A stretch of DNA of 64,000 nucleotides from Parvibaculum indicum (GTDB lineage: Bacteria; Pseudomonadota; Alphaproteobacteria; Parvibaculales; Parvibaculaceae): the NCBI RefSeq assembly GCF_011762095.1, contig NZ_JAASQO010000005.1, positions 176,675-240,674 of the forward strand, written 5' to 3'. A model generated the notes under the pieces. That model was not told the origin of the DNA. It made no database searches and worked only from the letters and a program-made list of their open reading frames with translations. Shown here one piece after another: positions 25,333-32,389 of this stretch; within the stretch, counting starts at the first letter, position 1; each line of letters opens with the position of its first letter. Made by a program: the position numbers and the translations under genes.

Positions 25333-26259
25333 ATGACGAGCGAGACACAAAGCCCCGTCAAACAGGCCGGGACAGGCGATGAGAGCGCGCCCGCCCTGGC
25401 CGATGTGAGGCGTGAGATAGATGCGATCGACGATGCGATCCACGATCTGCTGATGAAGCGGACCGAGCTGGTCGTCGATGTCGCCAATGCCAAGGCGCGC
25501 GATGCCAGCGCGGCGGGGGAGGGGAGCTTCATTGCCTTCCGCCCGGGCCGCGAGGCGGAGGTGCTGCGCCGTCTCGCCGGCCGCCATGAAGGGCGGCTGC
25601 CGCTTCGCGTCGTCTTCCGGCTCTGGCGCGAGATCATTTCCGCCATGACCCGCATTCAGGGCCCCTTCCGGGTGGAGGTCTATGGCGGCGCGGATACCGA
25701 TGCGCTCGCCTATTGGGACCTTGCCCGCAATTATTACGGCTCCATCACCGAGATGACGCTGCATGACAGCATGCGCGATCTCACCCGCCGCGTGTCGCAG
25801 GACCGCTCCGCCATCGGCATCCTGCCCCGGCCGGGCCATTATCCCGGCGGCGACTGGTGGACGGCGCTGGCCGGGCGCGGCGTGCCGCTTCGCGTGGTGA
25901 CGCAGCTTCCCTTCGCCCGTATCGACGGCGCGGAGGGCGAGGTCGGCGCGCTTGTGGTGGCGCAGGCGGAGTTCGAGCCCACCGGCGACGATACCAGCCT
26001 GATCGCCATTTCCGCGCGCGGCAGCGTCAGCGAGGCGAAGCTCGCCCAGCTTGTCAAGCAGGCCGGGATCGAGGCGGAGCGGCTCAGCGTCGCCGTCACG
26101 CAGGACGGGGAGCCGCGTCATCTGAGCCTTTATGCCGTGCCGGGCTATCTCGAAGCCGGCGATGCGCGCCTTGCCGCGCTGATCGAAGATCCCGTCGACG
26201 ACGTCTATGTGCTGGGCGGGTTCGCCAATCCCGTGCAGCGCGACGCGGATACGGACTGA
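25333..26259 (+). CDS. Chorismate mutase with degenerate prephenate-dehydratase-like C-terminus
   Basis: This 308-residue protein has an AroQ-type chorismate mutase helix bundle at about residues 25-105: [31 protein letters not shown], then [17 protein letters not shown] and [12 protein letters not shown]. It should convert chorismate to prephenate. The remaining 200 residues look like a decayed prephenate dehydratase and ACT layout: [23 protein letters not shown] echoes the N-lobe, and [20 protein letters not shown] echoes the lobe ending in PiEN, but the catalytic TRF motif is absent. Start ATG 25333 is chosen; GTG at 25321 is possible. It leads the hisC-tyrC operon, with only 5 bases to hisC. 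Confidence 0.8.
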   Translation: MTSETQSPVKQAGTGDESAPALADVRREIDAIDDAIHDLLMKRTELVVDVANAKARDASAAGEGSFIAFRPGREAEVLRRLAGRHEGRLPLRVVFRLWREIISAMTRIQGPFRVEVYGGADTDALAYWDLARNYYGSITEMTLHDSMRDLTRRVSQDRSAIGILPRPGHYPGGDWWTALAGRGVPLRVVTQLPFARIDGAEGEVGALVVAQAEFEPTGDDTSLIAISARGSVSEAKLAQLVKQAGIEAERLSVAVTQDGEPRHLSLYAVPGYLEAGDARLAALIEDPVDDVYVLGGFANPVQRDADTD

Positions 26260-26264
26260 GCCTC

Positions 26265-27365
26265 ATGACGAAACCGACACCGCAATCCGGCATTGAAAGG
26301 ATCGAGCCCTATGTGGGCGGCCGCGCCAAGGCCGATCCGGGCGTGCGCGTCTTCAAGCTGTCGGCCAATGAAACGCCGCTGGGGCCGAGCCCGGCCGCGC
26401 GCGAGGCCTATGTCGCCGCCGCGCAGGATCTCGAACATTATCCGGAAGGCTCCGCGGCGCCCCTGCGCGAGGCGATTGCAAAGCGTTTCGGCCTGGCCGC
26501 CGACCGCATCGTCTGCGGCGCGGGGTCCGACGAACTTCTGCATCTTCTCGCCCAGTGCTATGTCGGCGAGGGCGACGAGACGATTGCGAGCGAGCACGGT
26601 TTCCTCGTCTATCCCATCGTGACCAAGGCGGCGGGCGGCACCTGCATTCAGGTGCCGGAGAAGGATCTGCGGACCGATGTCGATGCGGTGCTTGCCGCGG
26701 TGACGGACAGGACGCGGATCGTCTTCATCGCCAATCCCAACAATCCGACCGGCACCTATCTGCCCTCGGACGAGATGAAGCGGCTTCACGCAGGCCTGCG
26801 TCACGACATCCTGCTCGTCATCGACGCGGCCTATGCCGAATATGTGACCCGCAACGATTACGAGGCCGGGATCGAGCTTGTCGCGACGAACGAGAACGTC
26901 GTGATGACGCGGACCTTCTCCAAGATCTACGGGCTGGCCGCCGCGCGCCTCGGCTGGCTTTACGGCCCGGCCCATGTCTGCGAAACGCTGAACCGCGTGC
27001 GCGGTCCCTTCAACGTCTCCACGCCCGCCATGATGGCCGGCGTCGCGGCGATGGAAGATATCGCCCATGTGGAAAAGGCCCGCGCGCATAACGACGAATG
27101 GCTTCAATGGCTCACGGAGCGGATTTCGGCGCTGGGCCTTGAGGTGACGCCGAGCGCGGCGAACTTCCTGCTCGTCCGCTTTCCGAATGAACCCGGCAAG
27201 ACGGCGGCGGAGGCGGATGCCTTCCTGATGAAGCGCGGTCTCATCCTGCGCGCCGTCTCGTCTTACGGGCTGCCCGATTGCCTGCGCCTGAGTGTCGGCA
27301 CGGAAGAAGCGAACCGGCTGGTGGTGGACGCGCTCGCCGACTTCATGAAGGGCGGTGCGTCATGA
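26265..27365 (+). CDS. hisC: Histidinol-phosphate / aromatic aminotransferase
   Basis: This 366-residue fold-type I PLP aminotransferase has [12 protein letters not shown], the PNNPTGTY loop, DAAYAEY with the PLP-pyridine aspartate, and [15 protein letters not shown] with the Schiff-base lysine. The C-terminal [11 protein letters not shown] carries the substrate-binding arginine. By family it is HisC, but it lies between chorismate mutase and prephenate dehydrogenase genes, as the broad-specificity HisH/HisC of Zymomonas lies with tyrC. It therefore probably also makes phenylalanine or tyrosine. ATG 26265 is chosen because the conserved N-terminus begins there. It overlaps tyrC by 4 bases. 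Confidence 0.92.
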   Translation: MTKPTPQSGIERIEPYVGGRAKADPGVRVFKLSANETPLGPSPAAREAYVAAAQDLEHYPEGSAAPLREAIAKRFGLAADRIVCGAGSDELLHLLAQCYVGEGDETIASEHGFLVYPIVTKAAGGTCIQVPEKDLRTDVDAVLAAVTDRTRIVFIANPNNPTGTYLPSDEMKRLHAGLRHDILLVIDAAYAEYVTRNDYEAGIELVATNENVVMTRTFSKIYGLAAARLGWLYGPAHVCETLNRVRGPFNVSTPAMMAGVAAMEDIAHVEKARAHNDEWLQWLTERISALGLEVTPSAANFLLVRFPNEPGKTAAEADAFLMKRGLILRAVSSYGLPDCLRLSVGTEEANRLVVDALADFMKGGAS

Positions 27366-28297
27366 GCGAACCGCTTTTCGAGCGTATCGCGCTGATCGGC
27401 CTCGGCCTTATCGGCGGTTCCATCGGCCATGCGGTGAAGCGCGGCAATCTCGCAAAACACATTGCGGGTTATGCGCGGTCGGAAGAAACCCGCAAGCGTG
27501 CGCATGAAATCGGCTTCATCGACAGTGCGCATGAGACGGCGGCGGACGCGGTGAAGGATGCCGACCTCGTCATCCTCTGCGTGCCCGTCGGCGCGCTCGG
27601 GCCGGTGGCCGCGGAAATCGAAAAGGCGCTGAAGCCCGGAGCGATCCTCACCGATGTCGGCTCGGTGAAGATGGCCGTCATCCGCGATGTCGGCCCGCAT
27701 GTGCCCGAAGGCGTGCATTTCATTCCCGGCCATCCCATCGCCGGTACGGAGCAGTCCGGGCCTGAGGCGGGCTTTGCGGAACTCTTCGACAATCGCTGGT
27801 GCATTCTCACACCGGTGCCCGGCACGGATCGTCAGGCGACGGAAAAGCTCACCGCCTTCTGGGAAGGCTGCGGTTCGACCGTCGATGCGATGGAACCGCG
27901 CCATCACGACATGGTGCTCGCCATCGTCAGCCATCTACCGCATATCATCGCCTACAACATCGTCGGAACGGCGAACGATCTGGAAACGGTGACGGAATCG
28001 GAAGTCATCAAATATTCCGCCTCCGGTTTCCGCGACTTCACGCGTCTCGCGGCGTCCGACCCGACCATGTGGCGCGATGTCTGCCTCAACAACCGCGAAC
28101 CGATCCTCGAAATGCTGGCGCGGTTTTCCGAAGATTTGTCGGCGCTGCAGCGCGCGATCCGCTGGGGCGACGGCGATGCGCTTTTCAACCTCTTCACGCG
28201 CACCCGCGATATCCGCCGCTCGATCATCGAAGCCGGTCAGGAAACCCCCGCCCCCAATTTCGGCCGCACGCCCGACAAGACGGGCAAGAAGGACTGA
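27362..28297 (+). CDS. tyrC: Prephenate/arogenate dehydrogenase
   Basis: This 311-residue enzyme oxidatively decarboxylates prephenate (or arogenate) in tyrosine synthesis. The NAD-binding [17 protein letters not shown] is at residues 9-25. Conserved active-site blocks are [31 protein letters not shown] and [22 protein letters not shown], and the dimer helices follow ([20 protein letters not shown]). The start ATG overlaps the hisC stop (ATGA), giving tight coupling. TyrA versus TyrC substrate range is undetermined. No ACT domain for tyrosine feedback is visible. Confidence 0.93.
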   Translation: MSEPLFERIALIGLGLIGGSIGHAVKRGNLAKHIAGYARSEETRKRAHEIGFIDSAHETAADAVKDADLVILCVPVGALGPVAAEIEKALKPGAILTDVGSVKMAVIRDVGPHVPEGVHFIPGHPIAGTEQSGPEAGFAELFDNRWCILTPVPGTDRQATEKLTAFWEGCGSTVDAMEPRHHDMVLAIVSHLPHIIAYNIVGTANDLETVTESEVIKYSASGFRDFTRLAASDPTMWRDVCLNNREPILEMLARFSEDLSALQRAIRWGDGDALFNLFTRTRDIRRSIIEAGQETPAPNFGRTPDKTGKKD

Positions 28298-28309
28298 GGC
28301 CTCTTCATT

Positions 28310-28402
28310 CGTCATTGCGAGCGCCCGGCAGGGCGCGCGGCAATCCAGAAGCGGCAGGCTCGGCGCTGGATTGCTTCGTCGCTATCGCTCCTCGCAATGA
28401 CG
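28310..28402. repeat. Palindromic intergenic repeat, family A, copy 4
   Basis: CGTCATTGCGAGCGCCC and GCGCGGCAATCCAG pair with CTGGATTGCTTCGTCGC and CTCCTCGCAATGACG. It lies between the convergent tyrC and DUF2125 genes. Confidence 0.87.
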
Positions 28403-28413
28403 GGGAGCGAGCC

Positions 28414-29532
28414 TCAATAAACCGGATCGAGCCGCGCCACGGGCACGGGGCCGAGATAGAGCTTGCCTTCGCTCATCACCACAGGCACGCGCACCCGGCC
28501 GGATTTATTGCCCTGGAACTGCGAGATGAGGCCGAGGCCCGCCAGTGCCATCTTCTCGTTCTTCCGCGGAATGCGGCCCGCCTTCACCAGCGCCGAAACG
28601 AGGCCTTCATAGTCGGCGATCTCCGCCTCGAGGCGTCCCGCCGGACGGCCCTTCTCGTCCAGCGTCACTTCGCCCGAGGCCTTCATGTCGAGCGGCCCCC
28701 ATTTCACTTTCAGGTCGGAGACGGCCAGCGTGCCGCCCGCCGCCATCCAGTCGCGCGAGAATTCCACCGGGCTTGCCGCATGGGTGACGGGCACGTTGCG
28801 CATCCGCGCCTGCAGGATGACGAACCCGGCCTTGTTGCCGAGCGCGGGCGGCGTCAGGCGGGCGGGCAGCAGCATGTCCTCGCCCTGGAATGCGAGGTCG
28901 ATGGCGGTCGCCGCTTTCGGTGTGCCGGGCAGGATCGGGGCCGCGCCGCCTTCGAGCGTCAGCGGGGCGGGCCGCGCGTGAAGTTGCAGCCGCTGCGCCC
29001 GCATCGTCCCGCCGCCGTCTTCGCGGGTTGCGTCGAGCTTCTTCACGTCGATGGCCAGCCGTCCGAAGGGTGCGCCCTCCTGCGCCACATAGCTTGCCCA
29101 TGCGGTATGCGTTTCGATGCGCCAGTGGCGGCGCGGCGCGTCCTGTTGCGTCACATCGCGAAAGCTCAGGCGCTGTTCGCCTTCCACGTCGAAAATCGCA
29201 TGGCTGAAATCGTAAGGCAGGACGCTTGCCGAGAATTCCTCCGCCTGCCAGCGCCATTGTTCGGGCGTGCGGGGCGCGGCGATCTCGGGGCCGGTGAAGC
29301 TCGCCGTGAAGCGATAGGGGAAGCCATAGACGCCCAGCTCTTTCCACCCCGCCTCGATGCGCCCGTCATCCAGCGACGCGGTTTCGACGCGGTTGCGGAT
29401 CTCGCCCGCGACGATCCACCAATAGGCGGTGTAGGCGGCCACCAGCACGCCCAGCACGATGGTCGGGGTCAGGACGCCCCATCGGATGTTTCTCCGGCGC
29501 GGCGGAGGGGAAGCTTTTGCGTTCTCTGTCAT
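28414..29532 (-). CDS. DUF2125 family protein
   Basis: This 372-residue protein has one N-terminal membrane helix (about residues 18-40, WGVLTPTIVLGVLVAAYTAYWWIV) and a large, probably periplasmic domain. WKELGVYGFPYRFTASFTGPEI is characteristic of DUF2125, a family found in alphaproteobacteria. Its repeated beta-rich pattern (LPYDFSHAIFDVEGEQRLSFRD, ARLTPPALGNKAGFVILQA, VSDLKVKWGPLDMKASGEVTLD) is reminiscent of AsmA-like envelope proteins. No enzymatic motif is visible and the function is unknown to me. It is divergent from the ChaC-type gene, only 38 bases away. Confidence 0.8.
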   Translation of the reverse strand: MTENAKASPPPRRRNIRWGVLTPTIVLGVLVAAYTAYWWIVAGEIRNRVETASLDDGRIEAGWKELGVYGFPYRFTASFTGPEIAAPRTPEQWRWQAEEFSASVLPYDFSHAIFDVEGEQRLSFRDVTQQDAPRRHWRIETHTAWASYVAQEGAPFGRLAIDVKKLDATREDGGGTMRAQRLQLHARPAPLTLEGGAAPILPGTPKAATAIDLAFQGEDMLLPARLTPPALGNKAGFVILQARMRNVPVTHAASPVEFSRDWMAAGGTLAVSDLKVKWGPLDMKASGEVTLDEKGRPAGRLEAEIADYEGLVSALVKAGRIPRKNEKMALAGLGLISQFQGNKSGRVRVPVVMSEGKLYLGPVPVARLDPVY

Positions 29533-29570
29533 GACGATATGGTGTGCGCCCCAAGGCAGGGCGGCAAGTA

Positions 29571-30110
29571 ATGAATGATTTCTGGGTATTTGGCTATGGC
29601 TCGCTGATGTGGCGACCGGGTTTCGCGTTCGAGCACCGGGAGCCCGCCCGTCTTCACGGCTATCATCGCGCCTTCTGCGTCTATAGTCACGTTCATCGCG
29701 GCACGCCGGAGCGGCCCGGCCTGGTTTTCGGGCTGGATGCGGGCGGCTCCTGCAAGGGCATGGCCTTCCGCATCGCGCCCGATCGGGTGGACGAGGTGCG
29801 CGACTATCTCCGCGCGCGCGAGCAGGTCACCATGGTCTATCGCGAAGAGGTGAAGCGTGTGCGCCTGCTTCACAGCGGCGGCGAGGCGCAGGCGCTTTGC
29901 TATCTGGTGGACCGGTCCCACGGGCAATATGCGGGCGCGCTCTCCTTCGAGGACCAGGTGCGTCTCATCGCGGAGGGAGAAGGCCAGTCCGGCCGCAATC
30001 CGGACTATCTTCACGGCATGGTGCAGCATCTCGACGAGATGGGCACGCATGACGAGGGCCTTACGAGGCTTTGGCGCGCCGTGAAGGAACGGCTCCCTCG
30101 ATCCGGCTGA
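29571..30110 (+). CDS. Gamma-glutamylcyclotransferase (ChaC-type)
   Basis: This 179-residue protein opens with FWVFGYGSLMWRPGF, the glycine-rich substrate-anion loop of gamma-glutamyl cyclotransferases, and continues with ARLHGYHRAFCVYS and GTPERPGLVFGLDAGG. YLRAREQVTMVYREEVKRV holds the glutamate (REQ) corresponding to the catalytic Glu of ChaC enzymes. The family cleaves glutathione (ChaC) to 5-oxoproline and Cys-Gly. ATG 29571 is chosen because the domain begins immediately after it. The last 50 bases overlap the end of the convergent YcaQ-type gene. Confidence 0.88.
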   Translation: MNDFWVFGYGSLMWRPGFAFEHREPARLHGYHRAFCVYSHVHRGTPERPGLVFGLDAGGSCKGMAFRIAPDRVDEVRDYLRAREQVTMVYREEVKRVRLLHSGGEAQALCYLVDRSHGQYAGALSFEDQVRLIAEGEGQSGRNPDYLHGMVQHLDEMGTHDEGLTRLWRAVKERLPRSG

Positions 30111-31263
30111 CGCCGGTAAAGCGCGCAAGATCCGCCAGCGCGTCCTGCGTCGCGGCGATGCGCGTCTTCGTCATCTTCACACCGTTTTCCGGCCAGAAGC
30201 CTTTCACCTCCAGCCGGTCCTCCTCGCGATGGACCTTCAGGTCGGCGCGGCCGATGAAGCGGTCGCCCTCCATCAGCGGCAGCACGTAGTAGCCGTATTT
30301 GCGTTTCTTTTCCGGCACGAAAATTTCGATGGTGTAGTCGAAACCGAAAAGCCGCTGGGCGCGCCTGCGCTCGCGAATGGCCGGGTCGAAGGGCGAGAGG
30401 AAGCGCAGGCCCTCATGCGGGGAGGGTAGCTTTGCGATCCGTTCCTCGATGTCGGCGGGCGCGAAGGCATGGCGATGGCTGCCGTCGGCGCCCGTCACCG
30501 CGACTTCCACGATCTCCCCGCGCCTGGCCGCGCGTTTCGCCCAGTCTTTCGCCTCGGCGATTTCGATGAGATCGAGGAACTTTGCCAACTCGGTCGGCGT
30601 CGCAAAGCCCAGCCGGTCAAGCGCCGTCTCGCAGGCCCAGTCCACCGTCTGCCGTCTCGTCGGGCGGCGTTTACGCAGCTCGTCCGGGATCACGCGCTCG
30701 GCAAGGTCGTAGACCTTCTCGAAGCCGTCGCGCCGCGCGATGGCGAGTTCGCCCGCGCGCCAGAGAAATTCCAGCGCCGTCTTGGACGGGCCCCAACCCC
30801 ACCAGCCGCCTGCGCCCTTGTCGTCGAAATGGCGCGTGCTCACCTCGCCGTCCTTGCGGATGCGGGCGCGCACCTTGCGGATCGTCTTTTGCGGGTCCTC
30901 GCCGATGCGCTTTTGCCAGTTGGGATGCTTCAGCCGTTCCTTCGCCTTTTTGAAGCGGTGGTGCCAGTGCGGATAGAACTCCATCGGCAGCAGCGAGGCG
31001 TCATGCGTCCAGTGCTCGAAGATGTCGCGGCGGTCCTGATGCAGTTCGTCGAGCCAGCCGCGTTCGTAAGCCGGCGCGCGGGAAAACAGGATCATGTGGT
31101 GCGCGCGTTCCACCGCATTGACGCTGTCGATCTGCACGAAGCCGATCCGCCGGATGAGCGACGACAGATCGTCCGGCGATTGGCAGCCGACGGGCGCGCT
31201 CAGCGCGTGGCGGTCGAGGAAGAGACGCCGTGCCGTCTCATTGTCGAGAGTGAGAGCGGTCAT
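30061..31263 (-). CDS. YcaQ-family winged-helix DNA glycosylase
   Basis: This 400-residue protein belongs to the HTH_42/YcaQ (AlkZ-like, AlkX) family of DNA glycosylases with tandem winged-helix domains. IGFVQIDSVNAVERAHHMILFSR contains the Q-hydrophobic-D catalytic motif (QID) seen in YcaQ. YcaQ excises bulky N7-alkylguanines and unhooks interstrand crosslinks. Other landmarks are FEHWTHDASLLPMEFYP, FLSPFDPAIRERRRAQRLFGFDYTIEIFVP and KRKYGYYVLPLMEGDRFIGRADLK. It reads into the end of the convergent ChaC gene by 50 bases and precedes the VOC gene on the opposite side. Confidence 0.88.
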   Translation of the reverse strand: MTALTLDNETARRLFLDRHALSAPVGCQSPDDLSSLIRRIGFVQIDSVNAVERAHHMILFSRAPAYERGWLDELHQDRRDIFEHWTHDASLLPMEFYPHWHHRFKKAKERLKHPNWQKRIGEDPQKTIRKVRARIRKDGEVSTRHFDDKGAGGWWGWGPSKTALEFLWRAGELAIARRDGFEKVYDLAERVIPDELRKRRPTRRQTVDWACETALDRLGFATPTELAKFLDLIEIAEAKDWAKRAARRGEIVEVAVTGADGSHRHAFAPADIEERIAKLPSPHEGLRFLSPFDPAIRERRRAQRLFGFDYTIEIFVPEKKRKYGYYVLPLMEGDRFIGRADLKVHREEDRLEVKGFWPENGVKMTKTRIAATQDALADLARFTGVSRIEGAVPSRRAKAS

Positions 31264-31266
31264 GCG

Positions 31267-31686
31267 TCAGCGCGGCTCGAACACATATTCGAGCTTCAGC
31301 CCGTCCGGATCGGCGAAGAAGACGGCGTAATAGCCCGGTCCGTATTCCGGATAGTCCGCCGGCGGATCGAGGATGTCGGCCTCGATCCTTTTCAGAAGGT
31401 CGTAAAGCCGGTCCACGTCTTCGCGGCTTTCCGCGTTCCAGGCCATGTGGTGCAGCCCCGGCGCATAGCGGTTGTGCTTCTGCGCGCGGCCTTCCGCGCT
31501 CGCATTGAAGATGCCGATGGTCGGCAGCAGGTCGGGCGTGCCGGTGTGTTCCCAGTCGATCCCGTGCTCGTCTTCCTGCCAGCGGCGATAACCCATGAAG
31601 CTCAGCACCGCGTCGTAAAACGGCGCGGAGCGGGCGACATCCGTGACGGTGAGATCGACATGGTGAATGAGCCCGCGCGAGGTCAT
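31267..31686 (-). CDS. VOC family protein (glyoxalase/bleomycin-resistance fold)
   Basis: This 139-residue protein has the paired beta-alpha-beta-beta-beta layout of the vicinal oxygen chelate fold: LIHHVDLTVTDVARSAPFYDAVL at the start and GLHHMAWNAESREDVDRLYDLL with AVFFADPDGLKLEYVFEP at the end. His (HHVDL), His (HHMAW) and Glu (KLEYV) are positioned as metal ligands. Substrate is not predictable. It lies 3 bases upstream of the YcaQ-type gene's start and 1 base from the antitoxin gene, all on the same strand, so it may be co-transcribed with either. Confidence 0.82.
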   Translation of the reverse strand: MTSRGLIHHVDLTVTDVARSAPFYDAVLSFMGYRRWQEDEHGIDWEHTGTPDLLPTIGIFNASAEGRAQKHNRYAPGLHHMAWNAESREDVDRLYDLLKRIEADILDPPADYPEYGPGYYAVFFADPDGLKLEYVFEPR

Positions 31687-31687
31687 G

Positions 31688-31987
31688 TCAGGCCGGACCG
31701 TCGATCAGTTCGACCCGCAGCGTCTTGCCGATGGCGGCGGCGGCTTTTTCCATGGTCAGCAACGTCACGGAGGGATTGTCTGGATCGAGCAGGCGGTCCA
31801 GTGCGGAGCGACTCGTGTTCATTGTCTTGGCGAGCGCCGACTTGGTCAGGTTTTCTTCTTTCATAGCCTCGGCAAGTTTCCATGCCAGTACACGCTTGAT
31901 GGCAATTGCCTGCGCTTCGGCAAGAAGTCCTTCTTCTTCCAGCAGGTCGTCGAGGCTCGACCCGAGATGAATGTTCTTCTTGGCCAT
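31688..31987 (-). CDS. Xre-family antitoxin (HigA-like)
   Basis: This 99-residue protein has a central helix-turn-helix: ENLTKSALAKTMNTSRSALDRLLDPDNPSVTLLTMEKAAAAIG (about residues 46-88). It is the second gene of a pair with a HigB-type toxin and has one base of spacing. Toxin-first order is characteristic of HigBA-like systems. The antitoxin would neutralise the toxin and repress the pair through the palindrome at 32351. The N-terminal 30 residues are acidic and Leu-rich and may cover the toxin. The symbol is left empty because HigBA has several sub-families. Confidence 0.82.
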   Translation of the reverse strand: MAKKNIHLGSSLDDLLEEEGLLAEAQAIAIKRVLAWKLAEAMKEENLTKSALAKTMNTSRSALDRLLDPDNPSVTLLTMEKAAAAIGKTLRVELIDGPA

Positions 31988-31988
31988 T

Positions 31989-32342
31989 TTACTCTTCCAC
32001 TTCCTTCTTGCGTTTTCGGGCGAGGTCCAGATCGGGTTTCGGCGTCTTCTGTGTTTTCTTGATGAAGCCGTGCACGAGCACCATTTTTCCGCGCCTTACG
32101 AAAAAGATTACGCGCGCGATGCGCCCATTCGTCAGATTGGTGCGGACTTCATGCAGTCCATCGCCAAGCGGTCTGCATGTCGGCATGCCAATGGGCCAGC
32201 CGAATTCCACAGTCTTGATATCGGCGCCGATCAGTAACCGGTCTGCCTTGTTCAGACCCTTCAGCCAGTCTCGAACGGGTTCCGCTCCCCGCCCGGTCCG
32301 GTAGAAAATGGCGGGTATCCGCTTGACTGGCGTGGATGGCAT
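31989..32342 (-). CDS. RelE/HigB-type toxin (phage-derived Gp49-like)
   Basis: This 117-residue basic protein has the Gp49-like/HigB pattern: AIFYRTGRGAEPVRDWLKGLNKADRLLIGADIKTVEFG, then LGDGLHEVRTNLTNGRIARVIFFVRRGKMVLVHGFIKKTQKTP. The C-terminal HGFIKKTQKTP stretch is strongly characteristic of this RelE-superfamily group, most of which are ribosome-dependent mRNA interferases. It precedes its antitoxin by one base. Just upstream is a GTACC/GGTAC palindrome, and beyond it is nrdJ on the same strand. Lower GC than its flanks suggests acquisition by transfer. Confidence 0.85.
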   Translation of the reverse strand: MPSTPVKRIPAIFYRTGRGAEPVRDWLKGLNKADRLLIGADIKTVEFGWPIGMPTCRPLGDGLHEVRTNLTNGRIARVIFFVRRGKMVLVHGFIKKTQKTPKPDLDLARKRKKEVEE

Positions 32343-32350
32343 ATTGATTT

Positions 32351-32366
32351 GTACCTATTTTGGTAC
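32351..32366. promoter_or_regulatory. Palindromic operator of the toxin-antitoxin pair
   Basis: GTACC (32351-32355) and GGTAC (32362-32366) form an inverted repeat with a 6-base AT-rich spacer, 9 bases before the toxin start and inside the 47-base nrdJ-toxin gap. This is where an Xre antitoxin would bind to autoregulate. An AT-rich TATTTTGGTACTATTT context could also hold the promoter. Confidence 0.6.
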
Positions 32367-32389
32367 TATTTGGCAAGGGGGATTTTTGT

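Noticed and set aside
25857..26264. Long N-terminal extension of HisC
   Set aside because: The open frame extends upstream through the chorismate mutase gene in another frame. The conserved HisC N-terminus starts at 26265, so the extension is a shadow.
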